64,000 nucleotides of DNA, taken from Lycocorax pyrrhopterus obiensis (taxonomy: Eukaryota > Chordata > Aves > Passeriformes > Paradisaeidae). The notes beneath the pieces were generated by a model that was not told the origin of the DNA, ran no database searches, and worked only from the letters and a program-made list of their open reading frames with translations. Position 1 is the stretch's first letter. Each line of letters starts with the position of its first letter. The position numbers were made by a program, and so were the translations under genes. The stretch spans positions 73,003,251 to 73,067,250 of the forward strand of contig JACSVZ010000014.1 in the NCBI GenBank assembly GCA_014706295.1. Direction: 5' to 3'. Positions 11,264 through 24,589 of this stretch are shown in pieces.

Positions 11264-13934
11264 GTTATGTTTATCAATACCTCCAAATTCATCTGCTGCA
11301 TGGTCAGCTGACAATCTTCCCAAACTTTGTAAACTAGGTTTGAAAACTACCAAGGTAAAACCAACCAGGCCATGTGGAAAGGAAGTATTTATTTCTGTGC
11401 ATTAATGAGAAGGGTAAAGAAAAGATAAAATTTACTTAGCTCAATAGTACTCAACAATTAAATGTTAATAACTTACTCTCTTAACATCTGCCAAGATTTA
11501 TCTGTTTTAAAGAGACTTAGCATAGCTCAACGGAGTTAATTGTCCCACAGAGGAACCATTTTGAAAAAACAGGTTCTCTTTGCCCAGGTTCATCCTAAGA
11601 AACTATCAGAATTTTACTGGAGGCTCCTGACTTCAAAACCGAGTCACTCCAGAATGGGATTCCTCAAAAAATTGGGGACCAGAAGTCTAGCCAGATACCA
11701 CAGTTCACCTCAGATCCACAGCCCCCTGCAATCCCAGAGTCTCCTGGGAACACCAGAGAGGGATTTATCCCCCTAACTTCAGTCATGAGATGAAAGAAAA
11801 CCTTAAAGCACCTTTTTTTGTCTTCCTTAACTATGGAGGGTATCTAAGGTGATTAGACCAGACACACGGGTCCATAATAGAGCAGTGAAAAGTTGAAGTG
11901 TCCTGTGTCCTGGAGCCTTCCAGGATAATTAACTCTACATCTAGATGGTGACAGGTTGAACAACCCTCTCCATATAATTTCCTCTACACATTGTGTGGAG
12001 GAAGAGTCTGGGCCAAGAGGCAAAGCTCTGAGAGAATATTTTGGCTGAGGTAAGGTTAACTGAATTATGAGCTCACTGCTGTGTGAGGGTGTGCAGAGAG
12101 GAGCTAAAAGAAATAGGAGCCAGAGGAGAATACACAGGACTAGCCTGGCTGTGTTGGGTGGCTTGGGCAGATACAAGAGATGCTATTGGAAACATGAACA
12201 GTGTTCACAATCCCACTGCCCTGTTATGGAAGAAGAGAGCCAGATGGCATCCCACAACAGGCACCCAAAATGCTCCAGGTTTGATATGGAAGAGGGCTGT
12301 GGAAAGGCACAGATTTTTGTCAGAATGGTTACATTTCACACGTCAATCCACAGACACTGTAAAAACAAGAGATTGGGTTTTATTCAAATCTGCTGAGCAA
12401 GTCCTATTCCAAGGCATTTCCAAGAGCCACTGAGCAGTATCTTATGGAAGGGTTATTACTTTTACATGGCTTTAAGCCACGAAGAGTGGGGCAGTTTGGA
12501 AGTGTGAGAGCTTCTCAGATAGGCTTCCTTTCCCCCACGGGATGAGTAATCAGGGTTCACATGACACCAAATTTAAAGGGTCACAAATTTAAGGTGCCAG
12601 ATTACAATTACACTGAAAACACACAGCTGCTTTCACCCAAAAGCTAGCTTATGGGGTTTTTGCCTGTTTTCCCAGACCTGCCATTGACTGGAAGTGACTC
12701 TAAAAGAACAGTGCTGCTCTGAGGCAAACCGACCATGTAGCTGAGACAGTTCTCCTATCTGATCATCTGAAGGTTTTTTTACCAGTCAGCCAGAAAGATG
12801 TCAGCCCTGCAGGGGATGAAATGTGTGCATTAATTTCTTTCATGCTTTGTCCTTTGCTGCATCAGGAAATGGGAGCAGCAATCAGGTCTGTGTTGGCGGA
12901 TGGGCAATTCAGCTCATGTCACATCTCGCAGCTACCAAAAGTTTAATAGGTTGAACCCTGACCTGTCTTCTGACCAGGCAGATCCAGAGCTGTCAGACTA
13001 AAGCTTTCCTTTACTGGTGTAGAGTTTAAAAACATTTTCCGAGGAGTCACTTCATACAGCGATCGCATCTGCGGTACAAAATTAATTCAAAGAAGGAAAT
13101 TCACATACCAGAACAACCCTTGTTGTTTCATCTTCTGCATCAGTCAACAATAAATCTGAGATAAAGCCACAAGAAGCACGAAGCATTGCATGCAATCACT
13201 GGAGTGTACCCCAAGCTCTAAAAGTGCCCCCTCGTTCACCTTTAACGTATTGAATTCCCAACTGGCCCCGGTTTGATTCTCAGCTGCAGATTTCCTTGAC
13301 CTCTCAGTCACTTTGTCTCAGGCACTTTGTTTCCATTTGATGATGATGGAATTAATTTGGCCTGTGTGCTGGGATGCTTACTTACTGGCTGAAACACCAA
13401 TAGCTTGAGAAAAATCCCACACAGCCGTGAACTTGAGCTCTCTCTTCATGAGGCACACAACAGAAGAGCTGGAAAAAACATACGTGAGCAGGAGAAAACC
13501 AAAGGGCAGTGACAACTGCAAATCTGCCCAGCAGGGAGAAGGTATGAAGGCACCCATCACTTGTCCCATCATTAGTTTATAGTGTGCATGTCACCGTGAA
13601 ACAATCGCACTGAAGGGTTTTAATAATTTCTGAGAGAGGATGTGGATCTGTTTCAAAGTAATTTTTTACCACAGCTACTTCAGGACCACTTCTACATCCT
13701 GCTCTTTCTTTTTAAATTTTGCCTTCCTTCAACAGGTTGGCCAGTTCAACAGTGCAGAAAACCTGTTGTATCTGGTTCTGAGCTGCAGAGTAGGGATCTG
13801 TGGAAGTTTAGGTCCTTGTTTAGAAAATATTCAAACCTGCTGTGCCCAGTTTGGGTTTCTCAGCTTCCTTTCACCTCTCCCTTCAAACACTGAACCCCAG
13901 TTATTGTAGAGCAGCAGAGATAAAATGTGAATTT
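11264..13934. other. Unique intergenic DNA, nothing recognised
   Basis: No repeats, genes or RNA genes supported. Frames of up to 116 codons near 11.9-12.4 kb occur on both strands and look like chance. Confidence 0.5.
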
Positions 13935-14022
13935 CCCAGAGAAGCTGTGACTGCCCCAAATGTCTAAGGCCAGATTGGACAGGGCTTTGGAGCACTCTGG
14001 GGTAGTGGAAGGTGTCTCTGCC
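13935..14022 (+). mobile_element. CR1 LINE fragment
   Basis: 'cccagagaagctgtgactgc' followed by 'tctaaggccagattggacag' and 'tggaaggtgtctctgcccat' is CR1 3'-region sequence in the sense orientation. It is diverged and lacks its terminal tail. Confidence 0.7.
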
Positions 14023-14211
14023 CATCAGGACTACCCAAAACACTAAATGTAGGCTGGTGCTGGAATTTGAGAAACAATTTGTCCTGATTTTTGCTAGTGA
14101 AAAAAAAAAAACAAACCACCAATCACTCTGTGGTTGACAATGAAGAAACGAAAATTTGTGTTCAAAGGTTGTTGAGCGTAGCAACAGCTCTTCAACATCT
14201 CGGGAAAGGAC

Positions 14212-14430
14212 ACGGAATCACAGAACCACAAAGGCTGGAAAAGACCTTGAGACCATCAAGTCCAGCTGTCAACCCAGCACCATCTCTGTGATCACCATTA
14301 ACCCATGTCCTCAAAAGGCATATCTACACCTTTTTGAACACATCTAGGGAATCCCTCTCTGCCCTGGGCAGCCTGTTCCATGAAGAAATTTCTCCTGCTG
14401 TCTAATCTAAACCTACAGTGCTGAGAGTGA
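14212..14430 (-). mobile_element. CR1 LINE fragment, 3' end
   Basis: The plus strand reads 'aatcacagaaccacaaaggc', 'tggaaaagaccttgagacca', 'tcaagtccagctgtcaaccc' and then 'gggcagcctgttccatgaag', a reversed CR1 3' end. It lies opposite in orientation to the small copy 190 bases to the left. Confidence 0.85.
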
Positions 14431-17400
14431 GGGCAACATTTTGGTGAAATCGTTGTTCTTTTGCAAACAACAGCTTGCTGCTTGGCAGTGAGTGGCACTG
14501 AAGTGAAGCTAATACCAAAGCAAGGTGAGATTTGTACCTCAGATCACATAAATTGGTTCTATCCCACAGAAGATGGCAGAGTACTGACAGCACACAGAGA
14601 CATATCCAGCCCTGCTGCTTCCTGCCACGGCAAGGACTTCAGGCAGACATTTTCTGTCTGCCTCAGGTTTTGTATTTGTATAAAGTTAAAAAAACAAACT
14701 GTAGCTGAATCAAAACCGCTGCGTTTCACAGGGCTTCTAAGAAAGCCCTGGGGATTATGGCTTTCTTACTATTTTGACACAGAACTTTACCTCCAAGCAG
14801 CTTCTTTAAAAAATAGCCTAAAGTTTGCTCAAGAAGTAACAAATGTTTTGATTAAACCAGTCTGAGCTTGAAACCAAAGTATAAACTCAAGAAGTATATG
14901 TAGTTTCAGATCTCATATAAACATTTCAAATGGATTTTTAATTGAGCTCTCTTTATTCTCTCTCACTTCCTTGAGAAACAGACTATTTCACATTTTAGGA
15001 AGACAACTTACAAAAAATAAGACACTTGAGATGTCCACAGCCACGGTTACAAAGCTCCATAGGGGAAATGCATGTTTCTGTCCCATGTACACATCTGATT
15101 TACTGGCAGCAAGGATTTTCGCACACAAAGGTGCACATTACATGAATGTGACTCTCTGAATCCTGAAAGCTACGGTGTGTTTTGCTCCTGGTGTTTTCTT
15201 TTTTGTCCCTGGGACAAAGAATAACACAGAAATGATTGCTTCCCCACCGTCACCCTATGTGAAAAAAAGGGATTCTATTTCAGTGCCTGGTACATGGGGG
15301 CCTTGGAGAGTTCTGTTTTGATGGGGTGTGAGCTGAGTTTATTTGGTCATATATTATTCTCACTTGATATTTACGTGCTGCTGTACTGTGGGAGAAATTA
15401 ATCACACTGCATTTATCAGAGATAAGCTAATCCAACCAAAGCCCGCAGTTTAGCAGGCACAGAGCTTCAGAGGACAGCAGTAAATTATAACTGGATTTGA
15501 TTAAGAGGTAATTAGCTAAACCTGTTTACCTTAACCTCTGCTGCAACTGTTGTTTTTACTAGGAGAAGAGTGTCATTAGATTGTGCCTGGGATACAAGTT
15601 ACAGAGTGTACACCACTTCTCACTGTCTAATTTTCATCTGTTATTCGAGGAAGAGGTAAAAAGGTCAGGATCAGATTGCTATTGTACAATCCTCCTGAGA
15701 TGAGAGCAGAAAGTTTCCTTGACAGAGACAAAATAAGCCATGAAGAACAGTAGTTTATTTTTCAGTAGGATGGAGGGGGAGTCAAAAGAACACATGTCTA
15801 CAGCCCTAGACAGACTTTTGCAATAATTCAACTGTCTCAGTAGATTTGAGAGCCATTTGAACTCACTGAGCATTTTGCAGAAACAGGGAAGAGTAATGCC
15901 AATTTGCTGCAGACTGCAAAGCAGCGCAGCTGAGAAAAGAACTGGGTGAATATATTTTCCAGTGCACTGCACTTTCAAAAATTATTTCTAAACGTGTTCA
16001 CTCAAGAGGATTGAAAGAACCATAGGAAACCAGGCCTTAAATTGCTTTATAGTCATTTAATTGACCAGTTAAGATAACTTAGTTAAAATGAGGGTTTAAA
16101 TCAGCCTGAATTCGTGGCTTATTCATCGCATTCACCTAATTTGTAACCACATTTGAGAACGGTGTAGATTTCTGTTCCTTGCCTGAGGGAACAGCAGCTT
16201 CACAACAGAAGGCAGATAAAGTAAACGTGGTTGCTGAAGGACAAGAGATAAGCTCGGTTTACAGTTTTTTGGTTAAGCACATACAGATTTAATTCCCCAG
16301 TTTCGATTCCTAGAACCATTCTAGAAGAGCACTCCCACACATTCAAGTAATGACTTTTACCCAGCTTGAAACAGGATGGTGGCTTCAGATCACATCTTCA
16401 GCCACAGGTTTTCCCATGAGCTCCCTTACATCCCAGAAAAACAAAGGAGGTTTCCAGCAAGCCCACAAGGCCTTACGTCAGCCAGGCTCTTTCTGGGTGA
16501 GGAGAGAAACTTTCAAAGCTTTAAAGCATTACCCACCCAGCAAATGTGGCTTTTTTGCTTACCCCAACGGGGCTCAACCTCAAAGATCCAGAGCCTGCAC
16601 TGCAAAAAAAGGCAATTTCACACACAGTTCAGGTGCTTAAAGGGGGAAAAGGATGCACCAGTTGTACACATGCCCATGTAAGCTTAGCCATAATGATGAT
16701 GATTTAACTGCACTTTTCTACCTGGGAGCAGCTGTTATTACTCATCTTTGCTTTAGCCTGGCCAGCTATGAAGAAAGAACTGTACAGTGTAGCCTGATTC
16801 TCACTTGAAGGAATATCACTTATTCCTTCAGCAGAAAAGTGTTATGGGTCTCCCATCTGGTTTCCTGAAATCTTATTGGCACCAAAGGGGAGAACTACAT
16901 GAAATATCGTAGATTCTTGCAAGAACAAGGGATTCATTTGCTGCTCCATGAGTTACCTGTGCTGTTCAGCCTTTGTGTGGGCTGGGGGAAGCACTCCAGA
17001 CCTCACATCTGGGGGGTTGAACAGCTCCTGACTGTCCCAAGGAGCTGAGTTTTACATCCCCTGGCAGTGTGGGCAGCCCAGTTTACGCCTTCACTGGGTA
17101 ATCACTGAAGTGGCTAAAGCTGAAATTCCACATAGGTATTGGGAATGTCAGTGTTTCGAGCCACAGGAAAAGGTTTATAGGCTAAAAATGGTATATTAAT
17201 GGCATATTGTTAAAATTTCTCTGAAACAGAGAAATGGGCACTCTGTCTTTTTCCATCTGTAGAGGTTTTGTCATTCCTGGTCAGATTTGCTCTTCAGTGG
17301 AGCCTCTGGACAGAGAGAATAGAAAACACTGGAGATAACACATGTAATGTTTATTTATTGGGTAGTTTTCTCCTATAAGTCGAAATATGAGACTAAAAGT

Positions 17401-20221
17401 GAAACATTGCCTGTGTGTGTACACATGACATGAGTCTTCTATGCAGGCAGTAACTTGATTTCCTCTCCAGGTGGAACTGACTAAAATCCACAACAAGAAC
17501 AATTTGGAAACCAGGGGGTTTTAGCATTATAAAGAGCCCAAATTCATCTCACAAAGTAATTTTTTTATGGAGGTAGGAATTTCACTTAACCCTAGGAATT
17601 CTTTTAAACATGAAAATTCAAAATGTCTTATTCTGAGCTCTCTAAAAGAATTAGAAGTGTTCATAAGTCTCACGGGTGCCAGGTAATTGCTGATATCTCA
17701 CAGGCACTCTCTTCTCCTCAGGAAGTGGCATAAAAGTCACTTGATATAAGATCGGTTGCTGAAATGCTGTGATTACAGCGATTCCGGCCAAATTATACAG
17801 ACTTGTTTTTTCCTTGATGCAAGATTTTGGAGGGAGGGAATCATCTTTTCATTCTTGGGTTGGAGAGCAGCCGGCTCAGAGGTGTTCTTGCTTCTGGCCA
17901 GTACCGTTGCACAAATAAAAACAATAAAATAGTTTTTAAAAATAAAAGAAATTACAATAATGTAATACAATTTAAAATACTTTATAATTCTATAATAAAG
18001 ATGCAATGAGACTGTCTCTTTGGTGTGCATTTTGCTATGACCAACCATAAACAAAAAATAGGTATCAGTACAAAGTTAATGTTTCTGTCTTCCAACCCAC
18101 AAGATTAAACAAGATGCTAGCTCAAAACCTTTTTTAAATTTTTTTTCATGAAGCAAAGCAATTAATTTTGAAATCAGTTATGTTTGGATAAAACTCTGTG
18201 TTCTTAGAAAGGCTTTCCTAAGTCCTGGCATCTTTAGTGGAACAGAAAACCATGCCAGTATGACAATATTAATAAAGGCCATTAAATACAGCCAAGACTT
18301 GATATTCATCATAAACATAAATGTTTAGAGGCAGAAGGGTAGATCTCAAGTAGAAAAATAAAAAGTTTAAATGTTTTTTTACATAGAATTGTATCATTTA
18401 AGAATTTAGAGTTAGTGTATTCACATTGGGTTTGATTGCTGGCTTCTGATTTTTTAGGCTACGTGGCTCAAATGAGGAGCTTTTCACTCGTTTTGAAAGA
18501 AAAAGTCCTACCATTTTCAATAAGATAAATATAAAAAAATCTGGTAATAACTACAGAAGTGAGAAATAGATGTTGTGAGTCCAAGTTTGTGTGTGTGTCT
18601 CTTCATCCCCTATGCAGCCAACTGAGCATTCAGAGCACCAAAGATTACCTTTTGTGTCAGAAAAGTATTGTGAGGGGACATATTTTGGCTGTTCATGAAA
18701 GAGGTTTTGATTGGAAGCAGTAAGACATTTCATGCTGGTTCCCCCTTTTTTATGTGCGCTCAGCTTCCATTTTTCATTTAATATTGTTAATTATTCCTCA
18801 CACTGGATGTGTGAACTGCATTTGCAGTTGTCCAGGTCCTTTGAGTGTGCGACTTTTTACAGACCCACGCTGGAGTTATTTCACTTTTTCCCTTGCATCA
18901 GCAATTTTGTGCTGGGTTTCAAAATCCTTGGATGCTTTTATTAGACTCTTTTTTTTTCCTTTGTAAGCCAGATCCTTTAAACAAGATTAGTCAAGGCTGA
19001 GCCTGTGCCACTGGCTTCCAGTGCCAGTTCATGGGGATGTCTGGTGGCAGAGTTGGTTTTCATATGCATTTGCACTGCTGTTTTCCACCCAGGAGCAGGA
19101 ATTCCTGAGCCTTGCATTTTCTCTCACGTCTCCACATTTATGGACTATTTATAGACTGTTTTAAGGACTATTTATGGGACAACATCAAGAAACTCCTTCT
19201 TACATCAAGATAATCACCCAATGCATTATTTCTCTCACTTCTAGATCAGTGATTTCCAAGGGCAATCAATGTTCAGAACAAGACAATTTAATTTTAAATC
19301 ATCCTTAATACATCTGGCCAGAGGTGTTGGATATTTTACACACAGAAATTCAGGCACACCATAAAAGCATGAGAAAGCTTTTATCCCTCACATCAGTCTG
19401 GTGAGGGAAAACCTCAGGTGTTCACCAGTTAAGGGTTCTTGAATTGAGGAAAATCAGAAAAATTAAATTAGGTGGTGCTGGGCATAGGAAAGTGGCTGTG
19501 GATTTCCATGCAGACACACACCTGAAGCTTTCACAAGTCATGGGCGTGGCAGACAAGGTAAATTATTGGTTGCAGTCTCCAGTGTGGTTCATTTGGTACC
19601 TGAGGTCCAGGTGATGTGGTACTGCATCTGACTGTGCTGGTGGTGACTCCAGGGGGAGGTGGATGCCTGCTGAATTTAGGCAAAACCCAAAAAAACACCT
19701 GCTGATTTCAGACAAAGCCTGAAAACACCTTTTGATCCCATGAAATCTCTGCCCAGGCCTCAGAGAACCAGAAGCAGAGACTCTTGTGGTTGCTGTGGGA
19801 GAACAGTGTGAGCTGCAAGAGGAACTGCATCCCAAAACAATAGCTTCTTTAGGCATTATTAAGTGTTAGGAGAAATCTTGTGGCTTCCTGGCTTCCAGGA
19901 CAGCGACAGCACTGTAGGTCTCCTATTTACCATAGCAAATTGTCACGCTACGCTGTTTCTCTACACCCATTTTCTGAGGGCAAGTCTCATCCCACCCAAT
20001 TTCATTCACTGAAAATCCACAGTCTTGCCTAAACCAGCAGCCTCTTCTTCCTCTGTGGTCAGAGGGAAGAGACAGCCCCTTCTCATGGCTGATTGATCCT
20101 GCCCTGAGCCACGATGGTTGTGAAAAATCCCCTCTGGAGGGGTCTGCTTCTCTTCTCCCAGTTCCCAACCAGTGCAGCTCAGCCCTGTGCCCTCCCCTGG
20201 CACACCAGCAGTGTCATATGG
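14431..20221. other. Unique intergenic DNA, nothing firm
   Basis: About 5.8 kb without recognised elements. TAATTA-type homeodomain-like motifs cluster near 15.40-15.53 kb, which might mark a conserved non-coding element, but this cannot be judged without an alignment. A short (GT)n run lies near 18587-18598. Confidence 0.45.
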
Positions 20222-20505
20222 GAATGATAGAATTACTGAGTGTGGAAAAGTCCTCTGAGACCACAGAGTCCAGACGTCCACCAGTGCTGTCAAGCCCACC
20301 ACTAACCCCCATCCCCAGGTGTCACACCCACATGTCTTTTGAACACTTCCAGGCCTGGTTACTCCACCACTGCCCTGGGCAGCCCATTCCAACACTTGTC
20401 AGCCCGTTCAGTGAGGAAAACATCCAATCTAAACCTCCCCTTGGAGAACTTCAGGCCATTTCCTCTTGTCCTCTCCCTTGATGCCTTGGAGAAAAGATTG
20501 ACTGG
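20222..20505 (-). mobile_element. CR1 LINE fragment, 3' end
   Basis: 'gaatgatagaattactgagt' and 'gtggaaaagtcctctgagac' begin a reversed CR1 3' region. 'ctgccctgggcagcccattc' and 'cttggagaacttcaggccat' are typical internal landmarks. The 3' end is at the left. Confidence 0.85.
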
Positions 20506-21135
20506 AAGCTCTAAGGAAAGATGAACCAATGCATGTGATAAGAGCTCAGGGAGAAATATTTTCTCTCACAACCCTTCTCATCCCCAGAAATGTCCCTGAA
20601 AATGTCACAGCAATCAAGGTACCTGTCCTGGGTTCCAGCTGCAAAGAAGGATAGGACAAATTGAATTTCTTTTGTGGTATCAAAATTGGACTCACTGTTT
20701 CAGCACGCCCCTGTCTGTCCCCTCCATATCCTTCTGCCACTGCCCCTGTATGGCACACGGGGGCTGCTGTCTGCCCTCACCCCACAGCAGAGCTCACCAC
20801 AATAAATACTTTGGGCCAGCAAACTGGGTGTAGTCAACCCTGGCTGGTGCCAATTATGCCAAACCTGAACAATCACTACTTACATCCTGAAAACCACAAT
20901 ATTCTGCAGCAGCGCACTACAAAAACTTCAGAAACTCACTCAGTGAGCTTAAAAGGATGTTTAAAAACTTCTCATTTGCTAGCAAGGAGAGGGGGCAATT
21001 AATTCAAAGACCTGTCAGACTGCGAGCTAGCTTCAGGCTTGGTCTGAAGACAACTTGCTCACAGGCAGGGCTTTTTGGACTGCTTTAAACAAACATGTTT
21101 TGTTTCCCACTGCCTTTCCTACATGGAGAATTCAG
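20506..21135. other. Unique intergenic DNA, nothing recognised
   Basis: No gene or repeat supported. Confidence 0.45.
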
Positions 21136-21174
21136 AAATAATAATAATAATAGTAATAATAATAATAATAATAG
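21136..21174 (+). repeat. (AAT)n microsatellite
   Basis: About twelve AAT units with one G interruption. A simple trinucleotide repeat. Confidence 0.9.
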
Positions 21175-22455
21175 ATGACACTTTTTAAGCAGTCTGGCAT
21201 GCAGAGATGGGATCCATACTAAAACATTGCTCAGTATTTGTACTCAGGCACATTGCATAAGTGGAGGGAAGTTCCAGGTATTTCAGTCCCTGAGTTTCAG
21301 AGATGTTAGTCAGACTCATTCTCCTAATTTAATTAAATTGCCATGAGAAATTTCAGGGAGGGTGTTGGGAACCACTATTTAAGGAGCTGTTTTAATCTGT
21401 GTTTCCAAGGCATTCTCTATCCTAGCCTGGTCTCATGCAGAGATAAAACCACTGAATTGCTAAATACAAATATTTGTGGGCTTTCAAGATTCTTTGCTTT
21501 TTGCTCCAAACCTAATAGAAGAGAAAGCTGAGCTATGAGTTTGCAAGATTTTATTGTTCCTTTCTTTTTTTTTCCCCACCCCCAAAAATGTAAAGACTCA
21601 GCTGTAAGCATCTACCCATCAATAACATTTTTGAAAACCAAATGTGAGTGAGTCGTGCAGGAAAAAAGTACTCCTGGCAAATTTAGGGAGTTGAGTTCCA
21701 CGCATCTGGGTCCTCTAACACGATTTTATTTTCCCCCAGCCCATTTCCCACCCATGTCCCTCCACATTCGTCTGAGCCACCAAAGGCTCAGAAAGGGTAA
21801 GAAAACATCCCTTCCTATGGGAAATATTCCTGTTTTAGGAACTGCCACAGCAGATCTGGTGCCTCCTTCACGCTGTCTCAACACAGTCGGAAGAAAAGCC
21901 ATCAGTCACAGATGGTCCTTAATCATCAGGAGAGCCCCAGTGGCCAGCAAAGAGCTGGAGGGAGTGAGAACAGCCCCAGGGCCTGACTGCCACCAAGGCT
22001 GGGTCTGCCCTTGCCAAGGGGAGAACACAGGCATGGCTCAGAGCACAGCCCAGGAGCTGGCCAGAGGCTCTGCTGGGGTTGTGTGGGTGGAGCAGAGCAT
22101 CCAAACCAGGGTGTTTGAGGGCTCCTCCATTCCAGAACCCTCGGGGTGTCATCGCAGAGAGCGCAGGCAGCAGATCTGGCTTCCCAGGCCCCAGCTGGTG
22201 GTGCCTTTCCTGCTGCAGTTCACGGAGCTCTCTTGCTGCCTGGAAAGGCACTTCCTCTCAGGGCCTGTCAAATGTGTGCATTCTTGTGCTGTTTTGCAGC
22301 TTTTTGCAGAAATCAGCTCCCATGCACTGAAATACAGGGCGTTTAAATCCTTCCCAGTGCTGCTCAGCTCTGCTGCCTGTGTCAGCTGAGCACAGGGTCA
22401 GGCTCAAGTTTGGGCCACGTTCATTTTCCTTCCCATGAAAAGATAGTTAAAGGAC
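21175..22455. other. Unique intergenic DNA, nothing recognised
   Basis: A 244-codon plus-strand frame (21655-22389) crosses this stretch, with overlapping open frames on the other strand. Composition is mixed and no domain is recognised. I treat it as chance. Confidence 0.4.
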
Positions 22456-22459
22456 ATGG

Positions 22460-22730
22460 AGAAAGGGTTTTAAACTAAAAGAGGAGAGATTTAAGCTCGA
22501 TGTTAGGAAGCAGTTTTTCACTCAGGGGCTGGGGAGGCCCTGGCACAGGGTGCCCAGAGCAGCTGTGGCTGCCCCTGGATCCCTGGCAGTGCCCAAGGCC
22601 AGGCTGGACATTGGGGCTTGGAGCAGCCTGGGACAGTGGAAGGTGTCCCTGCCATGGTAGGGGATGGCATGAGACAGACTTGAAGGTCCCTCCCAACCCA
22701 AATTAGTCTGGAATTTTCTGATTCTTGTGG
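22460..22730 (+). mobile_element. CR1 LINE fragment with 3' end
   Basis: Sense-orientation CR1: 'gatgttaggaagcagttttt', 'cccagagcagctgtggctgc', 'cctgggacagtggaaggtgt' and the terminal 'tggaattttctgattctt'. Truncated at the 5' end. Confidence 0.9.
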
Positions 22731-23512
22731 TATTTCTCTGCTAACGGTGACTTGGTGAGACTGTGTGGCACTGTGGGAGGCTGACACCAGAGCAGGGCAC
22801 ACTTGGAGGGTGCCGTGGCCAGTTGAATTTCTGGACACACCCAGTGCACAGGGAAAGTAACGAGTGTAAAAATAGCTTCTATAACAAAAGGAAATCCAGC
22901 AGGTTTCTTCAGTGTCACCATTCAAATCTGTTTCTCCCCACCCCTCTGACAACAGCTCCGTGATGTCTGTTCAGAGGAGGTTCACAAGTCCATCCTTGAC
23001 AAGGCTATGCCCACTTCACAAGATGCTGTTATGGCTCTCTTACCGCCCTGACAGTATCCACTGCTGCAGGTCCATCTGCCAGCTTACACTGCTCAGAAAC
23101 CAGCTCTGATCTTTTCCTCCCCATCTCTTCCTCTTTCTCAGCTTGACTTCCAGCATCATCATGGGTGATTCCTCCACCTTCCCACCAAAATTCCTAACCC
23201 GAGGTGCTTCAGTCCACCCTCTGCCCTTCACCTGCCACCTCCAGTTTCAGAACATCTGAAGATGTAATCCTTCCTGCCTATATCTTATGTAAGACTTATC
23301 ATCCCTAGGAATGTCTACATGCAGGGGGGGTGTCAGGCAAGTGCTGGCTTTCCAAGGCAGATGGGCATGAGGGAGCTGAGCCTCAAAATCCTGTAAAGTC
23401 ATTTAAGGAATTCTGTGCCTGAGCTAACACAGCCTTCTCTCCTGCCCAGACACCTATTGCAGCTCTTCCTCTGGCCGTGGCACCAGCTGTGTCACTGTAA
23501 CTCACACTTCTT
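22731..23512. other. Unique intergenic DNA, nothing recognised
   Basis: No gene or repeat supported up to the candidate exon. Confidence 0.4.
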
Positions 23513-23514
23513 AC

Positions 23515-23631
23515 CTCCACTCAAAGTATTGCTGCGGGTGGTCATGGCCTGGTCCTCCAGCAGCGGCATCATCCTCTACGTCCTCCTCCTCCTCTTCATC
23601 AGACATGAATGCCTTCTTGCAGCCATCAGGC
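23515..23631 (-). other. Candidate isolated exon with acidic run (117 bp)
   Basis: On the minus strand a pyrimidine-rich stretch ('ctccttcccgctttctgtg') leads to a CAG acceptor at 23632-23634. A frame then ends at a consensus donor GAG/GTAAGA (GT at 23513-23514). The translation runs PDGCKKAF, then MSDEEEEEDVEDD, then an Ala/Gly stretch and HDHPQQYFEW. Both ends are the same phase and the length is divisible by three. The acidic run could reflect a small GAG repeat and no partner exons were identified. I do not recognise the protein. Confidence 0.33.
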
Positions 23632-23634
23632 CTG

Positions 23635-24046
23635 ACATCTCATCACACAGAAAGCGGGAAGGAGTTGTAAAGTTGTAAGTCAGACCCACAATGCTCAGAA
23701 AAAAAATGTGGGACTATCTTGGAAGGCATGAAAATAATCACCAGTTTTACAGCCACCTCCTCACTGCTTTGGGCCTCGCAGTCATGGAGAATTCAGGCTA
23801 AATTTGTTAAAGTGTGCCTTACAGGGCGCTTTGCAGCAGCTGGATGTTTCAAGGTTTTGCTGCTTAAAACTCGCCCTTCAATGGATTTAGAAAGCTTTCT
23901 TTAATTTTATTTTTCTGATATTATTAACCACAAGAAAGTGTGTGTAATGTACAAGCAAGCAGCCTGACACACTAAGAACTTGTTAAACTGCAGATTTTGA
24001 GTCTTCTTAGGTTAGACAGCTTACTAGACCATAAAATCCCATATTC
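23635..24046. other. Unique intergenic DNA, nothing recognised
   Basis: Ordinary AT-leaning sequence with no recognised element. Confidence 0.4.
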
Positions 24047-24047
24047 A

Positions 24048-24462
24048 GAATCATGAAATGGTTTGAGCTGGGAAGGACCTGAAAGCCCATCCAGTCCCAC
24101 CCCCTGCCACAGGCAGGGACACCTCCCACTGTCCCAGGTTGTTCCAAGCCCCAATGTCCACCCTGGCCTTGGGCACTGCCAGGGATCCAGGGGCAGCCAC
24201 AGCTGCTCTGGGCACCCTGTGCCAGGGCCTCCCCACCCTCACAGGGAACAATTCCTCCCCAATATCCCATCCAGCCCTGCCCTCTGGCAGTGGGAAGCCA
24301 TTCCCTGTGTCCTGTCCCTCCATCCCTTGTCCCCAGTCCCTCTCCAGCTCTCTTGGAACCCCTTTATGCCCTGGAAGGGGCTCTAAGGTCTCCCCAGAGC
24401 CTTCTCATCCCCAGGCTGGACATTCCCAACACTCCCAGCCTTTCCTCACAGCAGCCAACGTG
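24048..24462 (-). mobile_element. CR1 LINE fragment, 3' end
   Basis: The plus strand begins 'attcagaatcatgaaatggt', 'ttgagctgggaaggacctga', the reversed CR1 terminus. 'ccagggatccaggggcagcc' and 'gccctctggcagtgggaagc' are shared with the 2.93 kb copy. It reaches further 5', to 'tcatccccaggctggacatt' and 'cagcctttcctcacagcag'. Confidence 0.92.
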
Positions 24463-24589
24463 AAAATTAAAACCAATGAGCATCATCAGTATTTCCCTCA
24501 TTTTCTTTTTGAAGGATTAATGGCAGCTGCTTTATTTGTTCGCAAGGAGCTCCCAGGTCTCTCAAAAGGTTTGAGGAGAGTTTGTTTTC

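Noticed and set aside
21655..22389. 244-codon plus-strand frame
   Set aside because: Mixed G/C-richer sequence with open frames on both strands, no motif and no splice context. Treated as chance.
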